Shown here piece by piece: positions 1 through 12,085 of a stretch of DNA of 64,000 bases. Within the stretch, counting starts at the first letter, position 1; the number at the start of each line of letters is the position of its first letter. The position numbers and the translations under genes are program-made. The notes under the pieces were generated by a model, which was not told where the DNA came from, ran no database searches, and saw only the letters and a list, made by a program, of their open reading frames with translations. This DNA is from Sitta carolinensis. Its lineage: Eukaryota; Chordata; Aves; Passeriformes; Sittidae. The DNA is taken from the NCBI GenBank assembly GCA_032173965.1, contig CM063283.1, positions 15,852,501 to 15,916,500 of the forward strand. Direction: 5' to 3'.

Positions 1-887
1 CCTACAAGATCCTTTAACATGCCTTTACAAGCAGACAAGATAGCTCGTGGTTTGGGATTTCCTATAATGTCTCTCCAAAGCCTTTAACCAACATGTTCCA
101 GCGTACAGGGAAGTGTTCAGTGTCTGCAGCAGCTCTGCCCACGATGGGTGTCAGCCACAGGCACCCATTCCACTTCTCTCAACAAGTCACTCACCAGCAC
201 GGAGAGCTGTTAAAGCAAACTTGGCAGAACTGGTTATCACGGAACTCCTGCTGAGCACTGACTCTTCAGCTCCTCATTATAAAACAGCAAAAATAGCAAC
301 ACGTTGCCATTTTCCCCTTCTCCATTTGATGTAGGTGTGGGAAACACAGAATTATGAAACAGTTGCTAAAGAGGCCTTTTCCAAGCTAAACGATTCCATG
401 AAAACAAAGCTGAGACTGAACTTTATCAGACACGCAGTGACGATAAAACTACTACACTTCTCTTCCTACTATGACAAAAAGGGGAGGGGGGAAAGGCTCG
501 CAAGTGCCCCACGCCCACATTTTGCCAAGGTGCAAATCACTACAGTTTGCACCTTGGCAAAACGTGTGAGACCAACCACAGCCTTTCCAACAGCCCCAGG
601 AGCGCATCCGGAGCCGCTAAAACACAAAACCTGCGCAGAGACCTGTAATCGTCAACCCTAGAAAAGCTACAGCTGCCTCACCGCCATTGCATATCGCGTT
701 TCCCCCCTCCTCCCACTGAACAACGTTCCTGCGGCCGAAAAAAAAAGGGGAATATCATAAAGCTGTGTGTTTCCCTGCTGCTCCCACCCCAGCCCTTGAA
801 CCACCGGAACGCTGCTCCGCACCGCAGCATCCCCCCTCCGGACACCGGGACTCATCTCCACCCCTTCCCACGGTCCACCCCCGGTAC
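1..887 (-). other. DGAT2 intron 1 (part)
   Basis: Lies downstream of the DGAT2 exon 1 donor. The first 200 bp (about 690-887) are GC-rich continuation of the promoter CpG block. A perfect 17-bp inverted repeat sits at 520-562. No exon is recognised; open frames here show no family resemblance. Confidence 0.7.
520..562. repeat. Perfect 17-bp inverted repeat
   Basis: Left arm TTTTGCCAAGGTGCAAA (520-536) and right arm TTTGCACCTTGGCAAAA (546-562) are exact reverse complements around a 9-nt spacer. It could fold as a hairpin in RNA, or act as a dyad for a DNA-binding factor: the TTGGC half-sites resemble NFI. Confidence 0.9.
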
Positions 888-927
888 CTCGGAGCACCCC
901 GGAGTAGGCAGCGATGATGGTCTTCAT
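888..927 (-). CDS. DGAT2: DGAT2 coding exon 1 (partial gene; remainder beyond left edge)
   Basis: 40 nt, ATG at 927-925, encoding MKTIIAAYSGVLR plus the first base of the next codon, then donor CCGAG|GTACCG. This is the short first coding exon of diacylglycerol O-acyltransferase 2; the human protein begins MKTLIAAYSGVLRG and splits at the same place. DGAT2 acylates diacylglycerol to triacylglycerol at the ER and lipid droplets. It lies in a CpG-rich block with a TATA box upstream, and MOGAT2 lies 18.7 kb upstream on the same strand. The next exon is not in the window: 1-887 is intron. The identification rests on 13 residues, the splice position and synteny. Confidence 0.92.
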
Positions 928-1130
928 GGTGGGAGGCGTGGTTAGGACTCGGGAAGGGCCATGGGATGGAGAAGATCTCCACGCACCACGACCCCGGTGC
1001 AGCCAGCGAGTAGGAGAGTCGCCAGCCGCTTATCCATATATAGCCCAGGGAGGAGGAGAAGGAGGGAGGGTGGAGGGGCGGGCCCGGCCCGGCCCGGCCC
1101 ATCCCATCACATCACAACAGGGTGCCCGGG
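928..1130 (-). promoter_or_regulatory. DGAT2 promoter, 5' UTR and CpG-rich block
   Basis: The minus strand has CTATATATGG at 1043-1034, a TATA box about 109 bp before the start codon, implying a 5' UTR of roughly 80 nt. Farther upstream are GGGCGG-like and repeated GGCCC units (1078-1100), plausible Sp1/KLF sites. CpG density is high from about 690 to 1240, unlike the rest of the window apart from 48140-48420. Confidence 0.7.
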
Positions 1131-1270
1131 TCTCTCAGCCAGACATGGGGGTGGGCGCGGAGGAAAGGTCTTGGCTCCCGCGATGCAGCTTTCTGCATGG
1201 GATCGGGATTCGGGAGCGTAGAGAGCAAGCAGAGGCCCAACTCCTATGCAGGCTGCTTCATGCCCTGTTT

Positions 1271-2010
1271 TATAGAATCACAGAACGGTTTGGATTGGCA
1301 CAGACGTTAAGACACATTCATTTCCAGCGCCCTGCCGTGGGCAGGGTCACCTTCCACTAGACCAGCTTGTTCTGAGCCACATTCAACCTGGTCTTGAGCA
1401 CTTTCAGGAATGGGGCAGCCACTGCTGCTCTGGGGAACCTGTGCCAGACCCTCACCGCCATCACAGCCAAGAATTTCTCCCTGATACCCCTTCTAACCCT
1501 GCCCTCTGGCAGTGGAAAGCCATTCCCCCTTGTTCTGTCATTCCAGGCCCTTGTCCAAAGTCCCTCTCCAGCTCTTGGAGCCTCTTTAGGGACTGGCAGG
1601 GCCTCTAAGGTCTCCCCTGAGTCTTCTCTTGTCCAGACTGAACACCCCCAGCTCTCCCAGCCTATCTCCAGAGCAGCAGGGCTCCAGCCCCCAGAGCATC
1701 TCCACGACCTCCTCTGGACACACTCCAGCAGCTCCATGTCATTCTGATGCTGGACACCAGAGCTGGAGGCAGCACTGCAGGTAGGGTCTCACTTGAGTGG
1801 GGCAGAGGGACAGAATCCCCTCTCCCCTGCTCCCCATACTGTGGGATCAGCCCAGCACACAGGGGCTTCTGGGCTGGCAGAACACATGGCTGGGGCATGT
1901 TCAGTTTCTTGTTCACCGGCACCCCCAAGTCCTCATATTCAGGGCTGCTCTCAACCCATTCTCCTCCCTCCTTGGTGGGGAGGGGATCACCCCATTCCTC
2001 TACTAGTGAT
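1271..2010 (-). repeat. CR1 LINE 3' fragment, about 740 bp
   Basis: Reads as reverse-complement CR1: it opens with ATAGAATCACAGAACGGTTT, then the characteristic CCCTGCC.TGGGCAGGG and CAACCTGGTCTTGAGCACTT blocks of the 3' end, and extends into the C-terminal reverse-transcriptase coding part. It begins just upstream of the DGAT2 CpG block. It is 5'-truncated, as usual for CR1, and non-coding here. Confidence 0.9.
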
Positions 2011-3420
2011 GGGCTGTTTAAGATGCCATAGCCCTCTTCTTCCTTAAATGCTCTCCCACCCCACTCTTGGATGATTTTATCTTCCCCAGTTGGCTTTGGG
2101 AGTTCTAGGTTCCTGAAAGAATCATGAAATTAAGAGAAAAGGTAGAAAGTAGAAAAAATTAGTAATTTTGATGCACTTTTAAAGGAATTTTAATGAAAAT
2201 TGAAATAATTAAAACTTTGAAACTTAACAGAAGCTCTAATGGGTCATTAAGTATCATTTTCATTAAGATAACCTGTAGGTAATGTCCAAACCACTGACCA
2301 AGCCTCATTTTCTTCTAAGAATATGTTTAAGGGTCTATTCAACTGATCCATAAGAAACAAAGTGTTATTTAGGTTTGCACCAAGGTTTTAATGTCACTTG
2401 AGATTTCTGCAGACAGATGGGTCTGTCCCAGCTCTTATGACATTAAACCAAATTCTTTATATCTGTATCATATCTGGGTAAGATGGTAAAGGAGGGATTT
2501 TTGCTATAGCCCTGGACAAAGGATCAGGCCTCTGTATCTTCCCTAATCTCAGTTTCATCTTCTGTAATTTGGAGAAAATTGAATAATCTGTATTTAAGTA
2601 GCACTTCAACATCCCTCAAAGAAAAGCCTGTGGAAAGTAATGAGCATGTAGAGCTTCTTATGTGCAGAGAACAGGTAGCAGTCACAACTGAAACAGCCCA
2701 GAATATGCTTCAGCTTTTGACTGTTTTTTTTGGGTGGGAGCAGGCTGTGCCAGCAGTTTTTCCAGTTGCTTCTGGAGATGCTGCTGAAATATCCACTTTT
2801 TGGCCCAGAGAGACATGTCTAGCAGTGTGTTTCATTGGAAAAAAAAGGTCTGTTTTCTGCTGTGGAGAGCTTAAAACTGTGATTCAGAGGTGAAAGAATG
2901 GATGGGGGGGGGGGGGGTGTTCAGTCCCCTGAGGCATTCTCACACTCATCCTTGTGAGTCAAAATAGCACCAGAACTTGTTTGCTTGTTTGCTCCCCATT
3001 AGGCCATAAGGCTGTGTTCCAACAATTGTAGTGGCCTATGGAAATCTTCATAATAATGTACAATTGCAAGAGCCTGTCTGAGGAAAGTGTCTTGACCAAC
3101 AGGTCTTGGCTAAGACCTCCAAAGGGAGCCAAGAACCAAAATAGCATCAGAATCTAGCATACTGCTGAGTGAAAAGAGAATGTTCTCCTGCCTGCCTGTG
3201 TGCTTTGTTGAATTAAATAAAGTTATCTGCAAGCAAAGAAGGGCTGAGGTCTCTCTTCTTATTGTATCTGAAAGAAAAGCCTGTCAAAAATTCACACTGC
3301 TAGGTCATGACAGGCATGAGACAGGCAGATGGAAAATAGCTGAATTTCCGGGATCACTGTCTCTTCAGATCCATCATTTTACCATTTATATATTTTGGTG
3401 CAGATTCTCTAAATCCTCAT
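2011..3420. other. Intergenic, no gene seen
   Basis: AT-rich unique-looking sequence with a 14-base G run at 2904-2917. Open frames on either strand are short and unlike known proteins. Confidence 0.6.
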
Positions 3421-3905
3421 TACAGAATCACAAAATGGTCTGGGTTGTAAGGAAGCTGACTAAAGCTCTTCCATTTCCAACCCCCTGCCATGGGCAGGAA
3501 CACCTTCCACTAGACCAGGTTGCTCTGAGCTGCATCCTACCTGCCCTTGAACACTTCTTGGGTGGGGCAGCCACTGCTACACTGGACAACCTGAGCCAGG
3601 GCCTCACCACCATCACATCCCATCTCACAATATCCCATCTAACCCTGCCCTCTGGCAGTGGCAATCCATTCTCCCATATCCTGTCCCTCCATGCCCTTGT
3701 CCAAAGTCTCTATCCAGCTCTCTTGGAACCCCTTTAGGCACTGGCAGGGGCTTGAAGGTCTCCAGTAGCTCCACATCCTTCTGATGTTGGAGGCAGCACT
3801 GCCGGTGGGGGTCTTACCTGTGTGGGGCAGAGGAGCAAAATCAACCCTTTCTCTGCTGCCCATGCTGTGGGATCATTCCAGGCCCAAGACATGGGAGTTT
3901 TCTGG
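3421..3905 (-). repeat. CR1 LINE 3' fragment
   Basis: Starts ACAGAATCACAAAATGGTCT on the plus strand. It covers the CR1 3' UTR and the end of ORF2. Divergent, with small internal deletions around 3745-3770. Confidence 0.88.
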
Positions 3906-4225
3906 GCTGCTTTTCTTGCTCCATATACTGCAATGGTATCTCAGCCTAGATGGATGCATTAAAATTTAAACAAATAAACTAATAATAATAAAATCCTTTA
4001 GTGCTTCATGGATTATTACAACTGTCAGGAGTAAAGATGCAACCACCATAAACAGCCTTAGCCTCAGTAGCTGCTTTGATTTGTGTCTTGAAATTCCAAA
4101 TTTTGTCACCAAGTTTCTTGTAAGGAAGGAGAACTTAAGCCTCAACCTGGTGATATAACTGAGACCCTGAACACCCTCTACCTTCACAAGGGCATGTAGT
4201 GACACAATCTGGGGAATCCCTTTGA

Positions 4226-4441
4226 ACTGACTGAGGGCAGGTTTAGATGGGATATTGGGACTTAATTCTTGTCTGTGAGGGTGGTGAGGCCCAGGCCCAG
4301 GTTGCCCAGAGAAGCTGTGGCTGCACCATGCTTAGAAGTGTTTAAGGGCATGTAGAATGGGGCTTGGAGCAACCCTGCCTAGTGGAAGGTCACCCTAACC
4401 TTGGACCCTTTCAACCCAAACCATTATTGGATTCTTTGACT
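4226..4441 (+). repeat. CR1 LINE 3' end, sense
   Basis: Contains GGTTGCCCAGAGAAGCTGTG and ends in AACCCAAACCATTATTGGAT with an ATTCTTTG tail, marking a plus-strand 3' end. It stops 51 bp before the solo LTR. Confidence 0.87.
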
Positions 4442-4492
4442 CTTACAACTTGAGCAGTGCAGTGCAGTATCTCACTTCTTTTGCCAGTATTT

Positions 4493-4891
4493 TGTCGTAG
4501 TGAGGGTGGCTGTGACAAAGCTCTTAGGTCCCTGACTTCAGGGTGAGGGTGGTGAAAATAAAGGAGCGGGAATGAAACAGCCAAAAACTAAAATACTTTA
4601 ATGTAAAAGAAAACAGGGACGGTGCCCAGAAACCAAATGCTGTACAGGGTTGACTCCAAAGACCAGAAACAGGGGAGAAGTAACAATATATACACTTGGG
4701 GGTGGAACATTCTGAAAACATAACCACATAGGGAGAACAAGTAACCACTAGGGGAACAGAACTTGGATTGATTAACACAATAGCCTCAAAGGCTTGTGGG
4801 ATGAGCTCTTAGGCTCACCTTGAGTTAAACAAATGATTCCCAGGGACTGAAACTAACACTTGGTTCTTTTGCAGCCAGACTAACTCCCACA
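4493..4891 (-). mobile_element. Solo endogenous-retrovirus LTR with target-site duplication
   Basis: Read on the minus strand it begins TGTGGGAGTTAG at 4891 and ends ACTACGACA at 4493, so it has TG...CA ends and is 399 bp long. Flanking six bases are GTATTT (4487-4492) and GTACTT (4892-4897), a 6-bp duplication with one mismatch, typical of ERVK-like integration. Inside are a TATA-like GTATATATTG (about 4695-4686) and, about 100 bp downstream, ATTAAAG as a probable polyadenylation signal. No internal retroviral genes flank it, so it is a recombined solo LTR. Confidence 0.72.
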
Positions 4892-4897
4892 GTACTT

Positions 4898-5880
4898 GTC
4901 GTGAAACTTTTTCTTCCTGCCGTAACTGCGGCATCTGTGCTTACTTTGTTTGCACCCTGTGTAACCAATATCATTCTCCGCTTTCCCTCCAAAACATTGC
5001 ATCCTTTTCCTTTGCCAGTTAATTTAGGCACAGGAGGCTAGAAAAAGTCAAAATGCAACCTGAGTCTCTTCATGCCACTTGGGAGGCTCTCACAAATATC
5101 CATGCTGGCAAAATTATGCTCCTGGACATCTACCCCTGCCTTTTTGAAGGTCCATCCCTCACCTCCCTGAGGGTATTTTTAGCATTTTGTACTGAAGTAG
5201 CAGAAAGTCAATGGAGGGGTCATCTGTCTTTTGATTGTTTTTCCTGTCTCAATGGAAACACTTCACATTCTAAGTAATATTTATGGAAGTGTGCTGTTGG
5301 CTCATGCATCACCTGAGTGATGAGATAAATCTTGAGCTAAGGGAAAAGAGGTGTGTTGCCACATCCCCACACAGTGCCTTCTTCTCTACAGAATTTCAAA
5401 TAAACCTAAAAGTTATGTAACCCGAGGGTATGGAGTGGGAAACTGAGGCACAAGCTTACTGGCAAACTAAGCTGTTCTATACTTCTGAAGAAACAATGAA
5501 AATTTAGGTGATTGTAGGAATTTCACACTTAGTCCTTCATCCCTTTCTTTTGTCTTGAATTCATGAGCTTCAAAGCTCTCCTTGGTCTCTCCTGCTTCAA
5601 GTCCTGTTTGTTCTTGTGGGTGGGTGGAAGTGTTCTGTCACCTCAGGTTCACATCAATGCCTGGACTTTCTTCTCTGTCCATGCATCTGAGCTAGGTGTT
5701 ATGATTTTAGGAGCCCAGACTGGTATTTTCCAGTGCTACATCACCAGAGAAGAGGCTGTCATAAGTGCAGGAAACAGCCAAATTTCAGACATGCAAAATC
5801 AACCAGGGTATCTCTGAACCTATTAATGAATTGTACATGGCCCATTCTTTGTTGTACGAATTACAACCATTGATCTAGAA
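4898..5880. other. Intergenic, no gene seen
   Basis: Unique-looking sequence. The longest frames (74-84 codons) show no recognisable domain or splice context. Confidence 0.55.
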
Positions 5881-6140
5881 TTATAGGATCATAAAAACAC
5901 AGAATGGTTTGAGTTAGAAGGGACATTAAAGATCTTCTAGTCTCAACGCCCCTGCTATAAAGAAGGGCAACTTCCTAGGTTGTTCCAAGCTTCATCCAAC
6001 CTGGCTTTAAACACCTTCAGGACTGGGGCAGCCTCAGCTTCTCTGGACAGCCTATGGCAGGGCCTCATGGGAATTTCTTCTTAGTCTCTACTCCAAACCT
6101 GCTCTTTTTCAGTTTAAAGCCATCATACACTTTCTAACAG
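5881..6140 (-). repeat. CR1 LINE 3' fragment
   Basis: Opens with CACAGAATGGTTTGAGTTAG and runs through the CTTTAAACACCTTCAGG.CTGGGGCAGCC block; it ends near the TCAGTTTAAAGCCAT block. Confidence 0.87.
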
Positions 6141-6650
6141 GAGCATAACAGGGCAGCATGTTAGAGATGCATGAAGTCATTCTGGCCAGGTCATCAGCAC
6201 GGTCCAGTGACATTGGCTTATGTTTTGCCAGGGTTCAAAGACATCCACTACCATGTCCAGAGCCAGAAAAAGCTGAATGAGCAGGGAGCAATGCCTCCCT
6301 CCCCAGGAGACCTCAACAGGCCCCATGTGAGATACCTGCAGACATGTGAGCACCACCATGATCACTGAACTGGTTGACCTTTGCATATGGAAGACCCACC
6401 TCATGTGGCCAAAAAATTGTCCAAGCCACCAGCCCATGTGTTGATTTTCAGCCAAATTGTGCTTTACACCCTTTCCATGTGTTGGTGTCACACCCAGCTG
6501 TTATCTCACAGATATTTATCAGGATTTTTTTTCAAAGAATTTGCTTGGGAAGGGGATATTTGCATGACAGAGCTTTGCCATCCCTTTTGCAAACCTGTTC
6601 TCTAGAGGGATTTCTGCAGCTATGGGCACCTTAGGAGTACATTGACACAT

Positions 6651-6765
6651 ACAATCACAGAATGGTTTGAGTTGAAAGTGACCTTAAAGATCAAGTTCCA
6701 ACTCTCTGCCATGGGCAGGGACACCTTCCACTAGACCAGGTTGTTCAAAACTCTTGCCAACACAT
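6651..6765 (-). repeat. CR1 LINE 3' tip, about 115 bp
   Basis: ACAATCACAGAATGGTTTGA followed by the TGCCATGGGCAGGGACACCT block and CACTAGACCAGGTTG; only the extreme 3' end is kept. Confidence 0.88.
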
Positions 6766-6945
6766 CCCTGGGAGTTTTTCATCCTGAGACATCCCCAGGA
6801 AAGAAACTAAGGAAGAACAAGCATTTATTTAGCTGGTGGGGCAAAGCCTGAATTTATCCAGACTCGGTTAAAAGCAAATTTGACTGAGGAGCAGACCACT
6901 GATACAAGATAGGGACAAGCAGATGGTAAAACCCCAAATGGGCAT

Positions 6946-7470
6946 GGAATCACAGAATCATTTGAGATGAAAGAGCCCTCTAAGATCATCATGTCCAACT
7001 GTTAAACCAGCACTTCCAAGGCCATCACTTAACCATGTTCTCTGTGCCACATCCAGATGCCTTTCAAATACTTCTAGAGATAGTGATTCCATTTCCGTGG
7101 GCAGTCTATTATAATGCCTGACAACTCTCTCAGGGAAGAAATTTTCTCTTATATCAAACCTAAACCACACCTGGGGCAAATTGAAGCTGCTTCATATTGT
7201 CCTGTCACTTGTTCCCTGGGAGCAGAGCCTGACTCCCACCTGACTCCACCCTCCTGTCAAGGAGTTGTGGAGAATGAAAAGATCCCCCTTGAGTCTCCTG
7301 AGCTCCCTCAGACATTTCTGGTGCTCCAGACCCTTTCCCAGCTCCGTTTCCTTCTCTGGGCACACTCCAGCTCCTCAATGTCTTTGTCAGAGTGAGGGGC
7401 CCAGAACTGCCCACAGGACTGGAGGTGCCTCGGCAGTGCACAGCACAGGAGGAACTGCCACATTTCTTCT
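6946..7470 (-). repeat. CR1 LINE fragment of a second subfamily
   Basis: Its 3' tip reads GAGATGAAAGAGCCCTCTAA, and the next block is ATCATCATGTCCAACTGTTA. This is a different 3' UTR from the GGTTTGGGTTGGAAGGGACC type and is shared with the copies at 11059, 25128, 27300 and 40952. It reaches into the ORF2 3' coding part. Confidence 0.82.
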
Positions 7471-9656
7471 GTCCACCTGTTGGATACTGGTCCTCCATTC
7501 TTTCTGATGCCTCACCACCTATTAGGTATTGTCTGGGAGCACCAACTCTGCAAACCTCCATGCTCAATGTACACAGCCACTGTTTTTGTAGTATTGGAGC
7601 AAAGACTGTTTCCTTTGCAACTCACTGGTTAATGGTACAACCACTTCAAAGCCCAAGGCTGGCATCAGCTGTTTTCGTGGCACTTCCCTTTTTTGTTCAT
7701 GTAGTTAAGTTATTTAACATTTACAGAGGTTTTGAAATGTAGTCATTTCTTTGCCTTCTAAGCTGCACTTACACCTCCTTTTTTCACAAATGGAAGCAAA
7801 GTTCAGGTCAAAACTGCAAGAGGGAGCAGTTTTTGTGCTTTGTGCTTGAGGGCATTTTCTTTTCTTTTCTTTTTTTTTTAAAGTCCCACCCTCACCTTTC
7901 CCCAGCAGAGAGATAGGAAGATTTATGCTAGTCAGAGAGCAAAGATTTTGGCTGTTGACAGCAAGTTGTGGTAGAGCTGCCTAACTGAAGTCTAAAATTA
8001 GAGCACCTAAAAATTAACTATATGTCCAAAGAATGTTGGTCACTGTGCTGAATGAGTACTACTTAGCACAGGAGAGAGAAAAGGAGGAGAATTACTAATA
8101 GACAGTTGACCAGCTCTACTTTTAATCCAATTGCAGGGTGTTTTGAAAAACAAGAATTGGCACACACAGACCAAAAGAGGTGATTTAATGTTTTTCTTAA
8201 ATAGGTTTGCTTTTTTTGCTAAGAGGGGTGTGGGAGAATGAGACATGGGAAAGTGGTTAAATATAATAGGAAAAAAAAGTTATTGAAGGGTGGGAGACTT
8301 TCATGATCTTTCAGGAAGCATCTTGCTATACTTCTTTAAAAATGAGCATTTTCAGCTCTTGCCCATGATGAAGATTGCAATTTCCTAAAGGCTTCCCCAA
8401 GAAATACTCAAACCTCTGTGATTTTTTTCTCTGTTTGCAACCAGACAGCCATAGGACAGCACTGGTCTCCAAACACAGCTGGGGAAACTGAGGCACAAGT
8501 CTTGGAAAGGGGACCAGCCACACAAACCAGGCATTTCTAATGAAGCCAAGGCAATGTTCCTTGCATCTCCCTGCCTCCATCCCAGCTCTCATGCCAGACA
8601 AGTTCCTAGAAAAAGCATCATACACCCTCCATCCCTTGGGCACATCAAGGGCAGATAAGCAAGGCTTTAAAGCTATTAGCCAAGCCTGTCCTTCCCCCCC
8701 ATGTCCTTTCAGCCAGTCAGACCTCTCAAGGGCTCTCCACCACCCCGAGCATGACAGGTATGGCCCCAAATCCTATGCAGGATCCATCAGTCCCAAATCA
8801 TAAGGAGAAAATGAATTAAAATGTAGAAATATACCCAGCAGATCACTTGCAATTTGCAAGGACATATCCAAGAATTGGCCCATGGAATTAGTCCATCCTG
8901 TGCTTTCCAGCTTCCAAGGATTCTGCCAGCTGCTGCAAACCTCCCTGAGCCCTTTGCGGCCCCTCCAGCACCAGCGCCCTTTGCAGAGAACAGCAGAGGC
9001 TGGGAAATCCTCCCTTTGCCCCAGATTCCTGCAATTCTCCCTGCAGGTTTCAGCCATGCATGGAGCACAGGATGACTTCAAGCAGGGAAGAAGGAAAAAT
9101 GTGCCCCAGCCTTGCAAAGTAGCCTGGTGAGAAGAGACCACCTTGCTACATGTCAGAGAGACGAGTTCTCCACTGCTGCACAGGCACTTGGTTTCTCAAG
9201 ATTGTGAGAAGCGTGACATGTTTTGGGTACATCTATTCCATGAGAAGTGGTTGTGGGTTGTTTCTTAAGAGACTGTCTCCCTTAAGCTGGTATACCTCTG
9301 CTCCACGTTGCTGGCTGCTTTTCTCTTCCCTTCACTGGAGAAAAGCTGTAGAATTTTAGAAAGGGAGGATGGATTCCTGCTATGGGAGGATGCTTGTGGC
9401 CTTTTTAATATATTAATGGAAGGGTTCCTTAGGACTGCGAATTGGGAGGTGTAGTTTGGAGGAAACAGACATTGGTTTGTTATTAAGTTCATGTCTACAT
9501 CTAGGATTTTGCCTCAGTGGGAGGAGAGGAGGTGAAAACTGCACATGGATGACCCCCAGCATGTGAATCTCAAAGTAGAAGAGGAAGGGGATATATACAT
9601 GAGAGCACAGGTATATGGAGGTATTCTAGCAGCTTTCCAATATTAAAGAGGACTTA
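7471..9656. other. Intergenic, no gene seen
   Basis: Mostly unique sequence with pyrimidine-rich runs near 7855-7885. The open frames at 8540-9140 lie on both strands at once and show no codon bias or homology I recognise. Confidence 0.55.
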
Positions 9657-9975
9657 CAAGAGAGCTGGAGAGGGACTTTAGCCAAGGGCCTGTAGTGACA
9701 GGACACAGGGGAATGGCTTCCCACTGACAGAGGATAGGGTTAGATGGGATATTGGAAGGAAATTCTTGGTGGTGAAAGTGGTAAGGCCCCAGCACAGGCT
9801 GCCCACAGAAGCTGTGGCTGCTCCATGCCTGGAAATGTTCAAGGCCAGGTTGGATGGAGCTTGGAGAAACCTGGTCTAGTGGGAGGTGTCCCCGTCCATG
9901 TGAGGGGGGTGGAATGAGATGAAATTTAAGGTCTCTTCCAACACAAACTATTCTATGATCCCATGATTCCTTGAT
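9657..9975 (+). repeat. CR1 LINE 3' end, sense
   Basis: AGAGCTGGAGAGGGACTTTA through TTAGATGGGATATTGGAAGG, with a terminal CTATGATCCCATGATTCCTTG tail. It is about 319 bp and plus strand. Confidence 0.9.
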
Positions 9976-11058
9976 CCCAGCCCTGAAATGTTGAGGCTGA
10001 AAATTCTTCCAGTCTGAGCTGCCCATCCTTGTCTGTAGGACCAGAACTTCTGTGAGCTTTGTTCTGGGGAAGGGTGCAAGATACATGGCCATCCGCTGCA
10101 CCATTTTCCCCATTGCGTGAGATGTGGGTCTGCTCACAAGCCTGGGAACACACTGTCACCCACCTATCTGTGCTTTATGGGTAGTGCAGAGGCCCACATT
10201 AGTCTGTCCAAGCTGCCCTTTAAAGTCTTGACCCAAATGGTTTCTGATGATGAGGGGCTGGAAGCCAAACAAAGGGACTCAGGAGGCTCTCAGGCTGAGC
10301 ATTCCCAAGAATGCGCTTCCTTTCCAGGCATGTTGGAAGTCTGATTTCACCATTTCTACCAGAGATTGGACCTTTTCTCCTCAGTATCTTCACATATTTT
10401 CCCCCTTGGCAAAGTCTGGCTGCAACTTTCAGCTACAAGACAAGATTGTGATACCAAATCAAAACTTACTGTGTTGGACCACACATAAGAAACTCCTGCA
10501 ACACAAATCAGTAATAATGGTCTGAAATTTAGCAGGACGTTCAAAAGAGGCCCCAGATCTGCTGCAGATGCTCATTTAGAAGACTTCACCTTTGAGAACA
10601 GCTGCAGTCAAACCCCTGCTCGCTAGTTCTGCCTTGCAAAGATCATTGTGGCCTCCTTTCACCCTGTGCCAGAGCTCTCTCCTATGAATGCAGGACAGCA
10701 TCACTGTCAGTGGTCTGGGAGACACAAATGGCACAAATGCTATTGCCTCAAGAACCTTTGTTTATAAAAAGTTGCATGTCTGTGCTACAGAAATGGATGG
10801 AGAAAAGTTTTAAGGCTTGTTTGCAACGCTTTAGTTTGCTGTTTTAGAGCAAGTGTGCTCACCAGCCACCATACCAATTAAAATTGAGAGTTATTTCAGC
10901 ACAGAAAAAAAGTTAATTGCTTAATTACAAAACTGGAAATGCAGATGCAAAGAGAAAAAGCATAGAACTCTTAGACCAAAGTGTCAGGACCTACCTGATT
11001 TTCTCCTGATGTTCTTTCTTCAGCATGGTTCATTCTTAGGCTCTTAGAGTCCTAAAGT
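9976..11058. other. Intergenic, no gene seen
   Basis: No recognisable repeat or exon. Short frames only. Confidence 0.5.
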
Positions 11059-11520
11059 CATAGAGTCATAGAATCCGTTAGGTTAGAAAAGCCCTCTCAG
11101 ATTACTGAGTCCAACCACTCCCCTAGCACTGCCAAGGGCAATACTAAACCATGTCCCTAAGTGCCACTTCCACACACCTTTTAGTTTCAGGAATGGTGAT
11201 TCCACCACCTCTTCCAATGTCTGACCACCCTTTTGGTGAAGACATTTTCACTGATATCCAACCTAAACTCCCACAACTTGAGACTGTTTTCTCTTGACCT
11301 GTCACTTTTGCCATGGGTTGGGATAAGAGCCCAACCTCCACATGGCTTGACCCTCCTTTCAGGGAGTTGTAGAGAGTGAGATTGTCTCCCTTGAGGCTCA
11401 TTTCCTCCAGGTTGAGCCCCCCCCCCCTCCCCAGGTCCTTCATACATTCTTCATAGGACTGGTGCTCCAGTCCCTTTCCCAGCTCCATTGTCCTTCTCTG
11501 GACACCCTCCAGCACCCCTT
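11059..11520 (-). repeat. CR1 LINE fragment, second subfamily
   Basis: CATAGAGTCATAGAATCCGT tip, then GAAAAGCCCTCTCAGATTAC, and the CACCACCTCTTCCAATGT and CAGGGAGTTGTAGAGAGTGA blocks. A 9-base C run sits near 11419. Confidence 0.86.
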
Positions 11521-12085
11521 GCTACTAAAAAAACCCAAAAGACCCTGCTTGGCAGGACTGTGGTGCCAAAACACCTTTTCTCTGGGTCTTTGACTCATGC
11601 GTGGTTGGATTTCTATGCTGGCTCTTGAATTTCAAAGCACATTTCTAGAAGTCATGAGTGGTTGAAAATACTTCCCCATTGTGGATGAAGAAGCATCTTA
11701 CAATAGAAATTCCTTCCCTCAGGAAGGTATCTAACACACCATCCCTCTTGCACTTTGCATGTTGCATGGCAGAAATGGTTTGTGGATGTCCTCTGGGAGG
11801 CTTAGTCTTAATTCCTCCTGGGTCAGTCAATCTGAGAAATAACCTGAGCTTCCCCACTGTGTTAGAATAGCTTGAAATGTGGAAAGCATATAATTTCTGT
11901 ATTATTTTTTACAGCCCTGCTTCTGCAGGAATTGATGTAGACATTATGTGTGATGTGATTACATGTGATGGACTAGAGCTGCCTGAGACCACCATGCTCT
12001 TAAATTTAGAGGGTTGCATCACAACCAAATATAAAACAATAAAAAAACTAAGAATTAATAAAGTCTAAAGGAAGAGGGTTCCAGC

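Noticed and set aside
667..887. Extension of the DGAT2 N-terminus through the exon 1 donor (86-codon frame)
   Set aside because: The frame runs into GC-rich intron. The known DGAT2 exon 1 ends exactly at the GT at 887-886.
1357..1737. 126-codon minus-strand frame and overlapping plus-strand frames
   Set aside because: They lie wholly inside a CR1 fragment and are decayed ORF2 or antisense artefacts.
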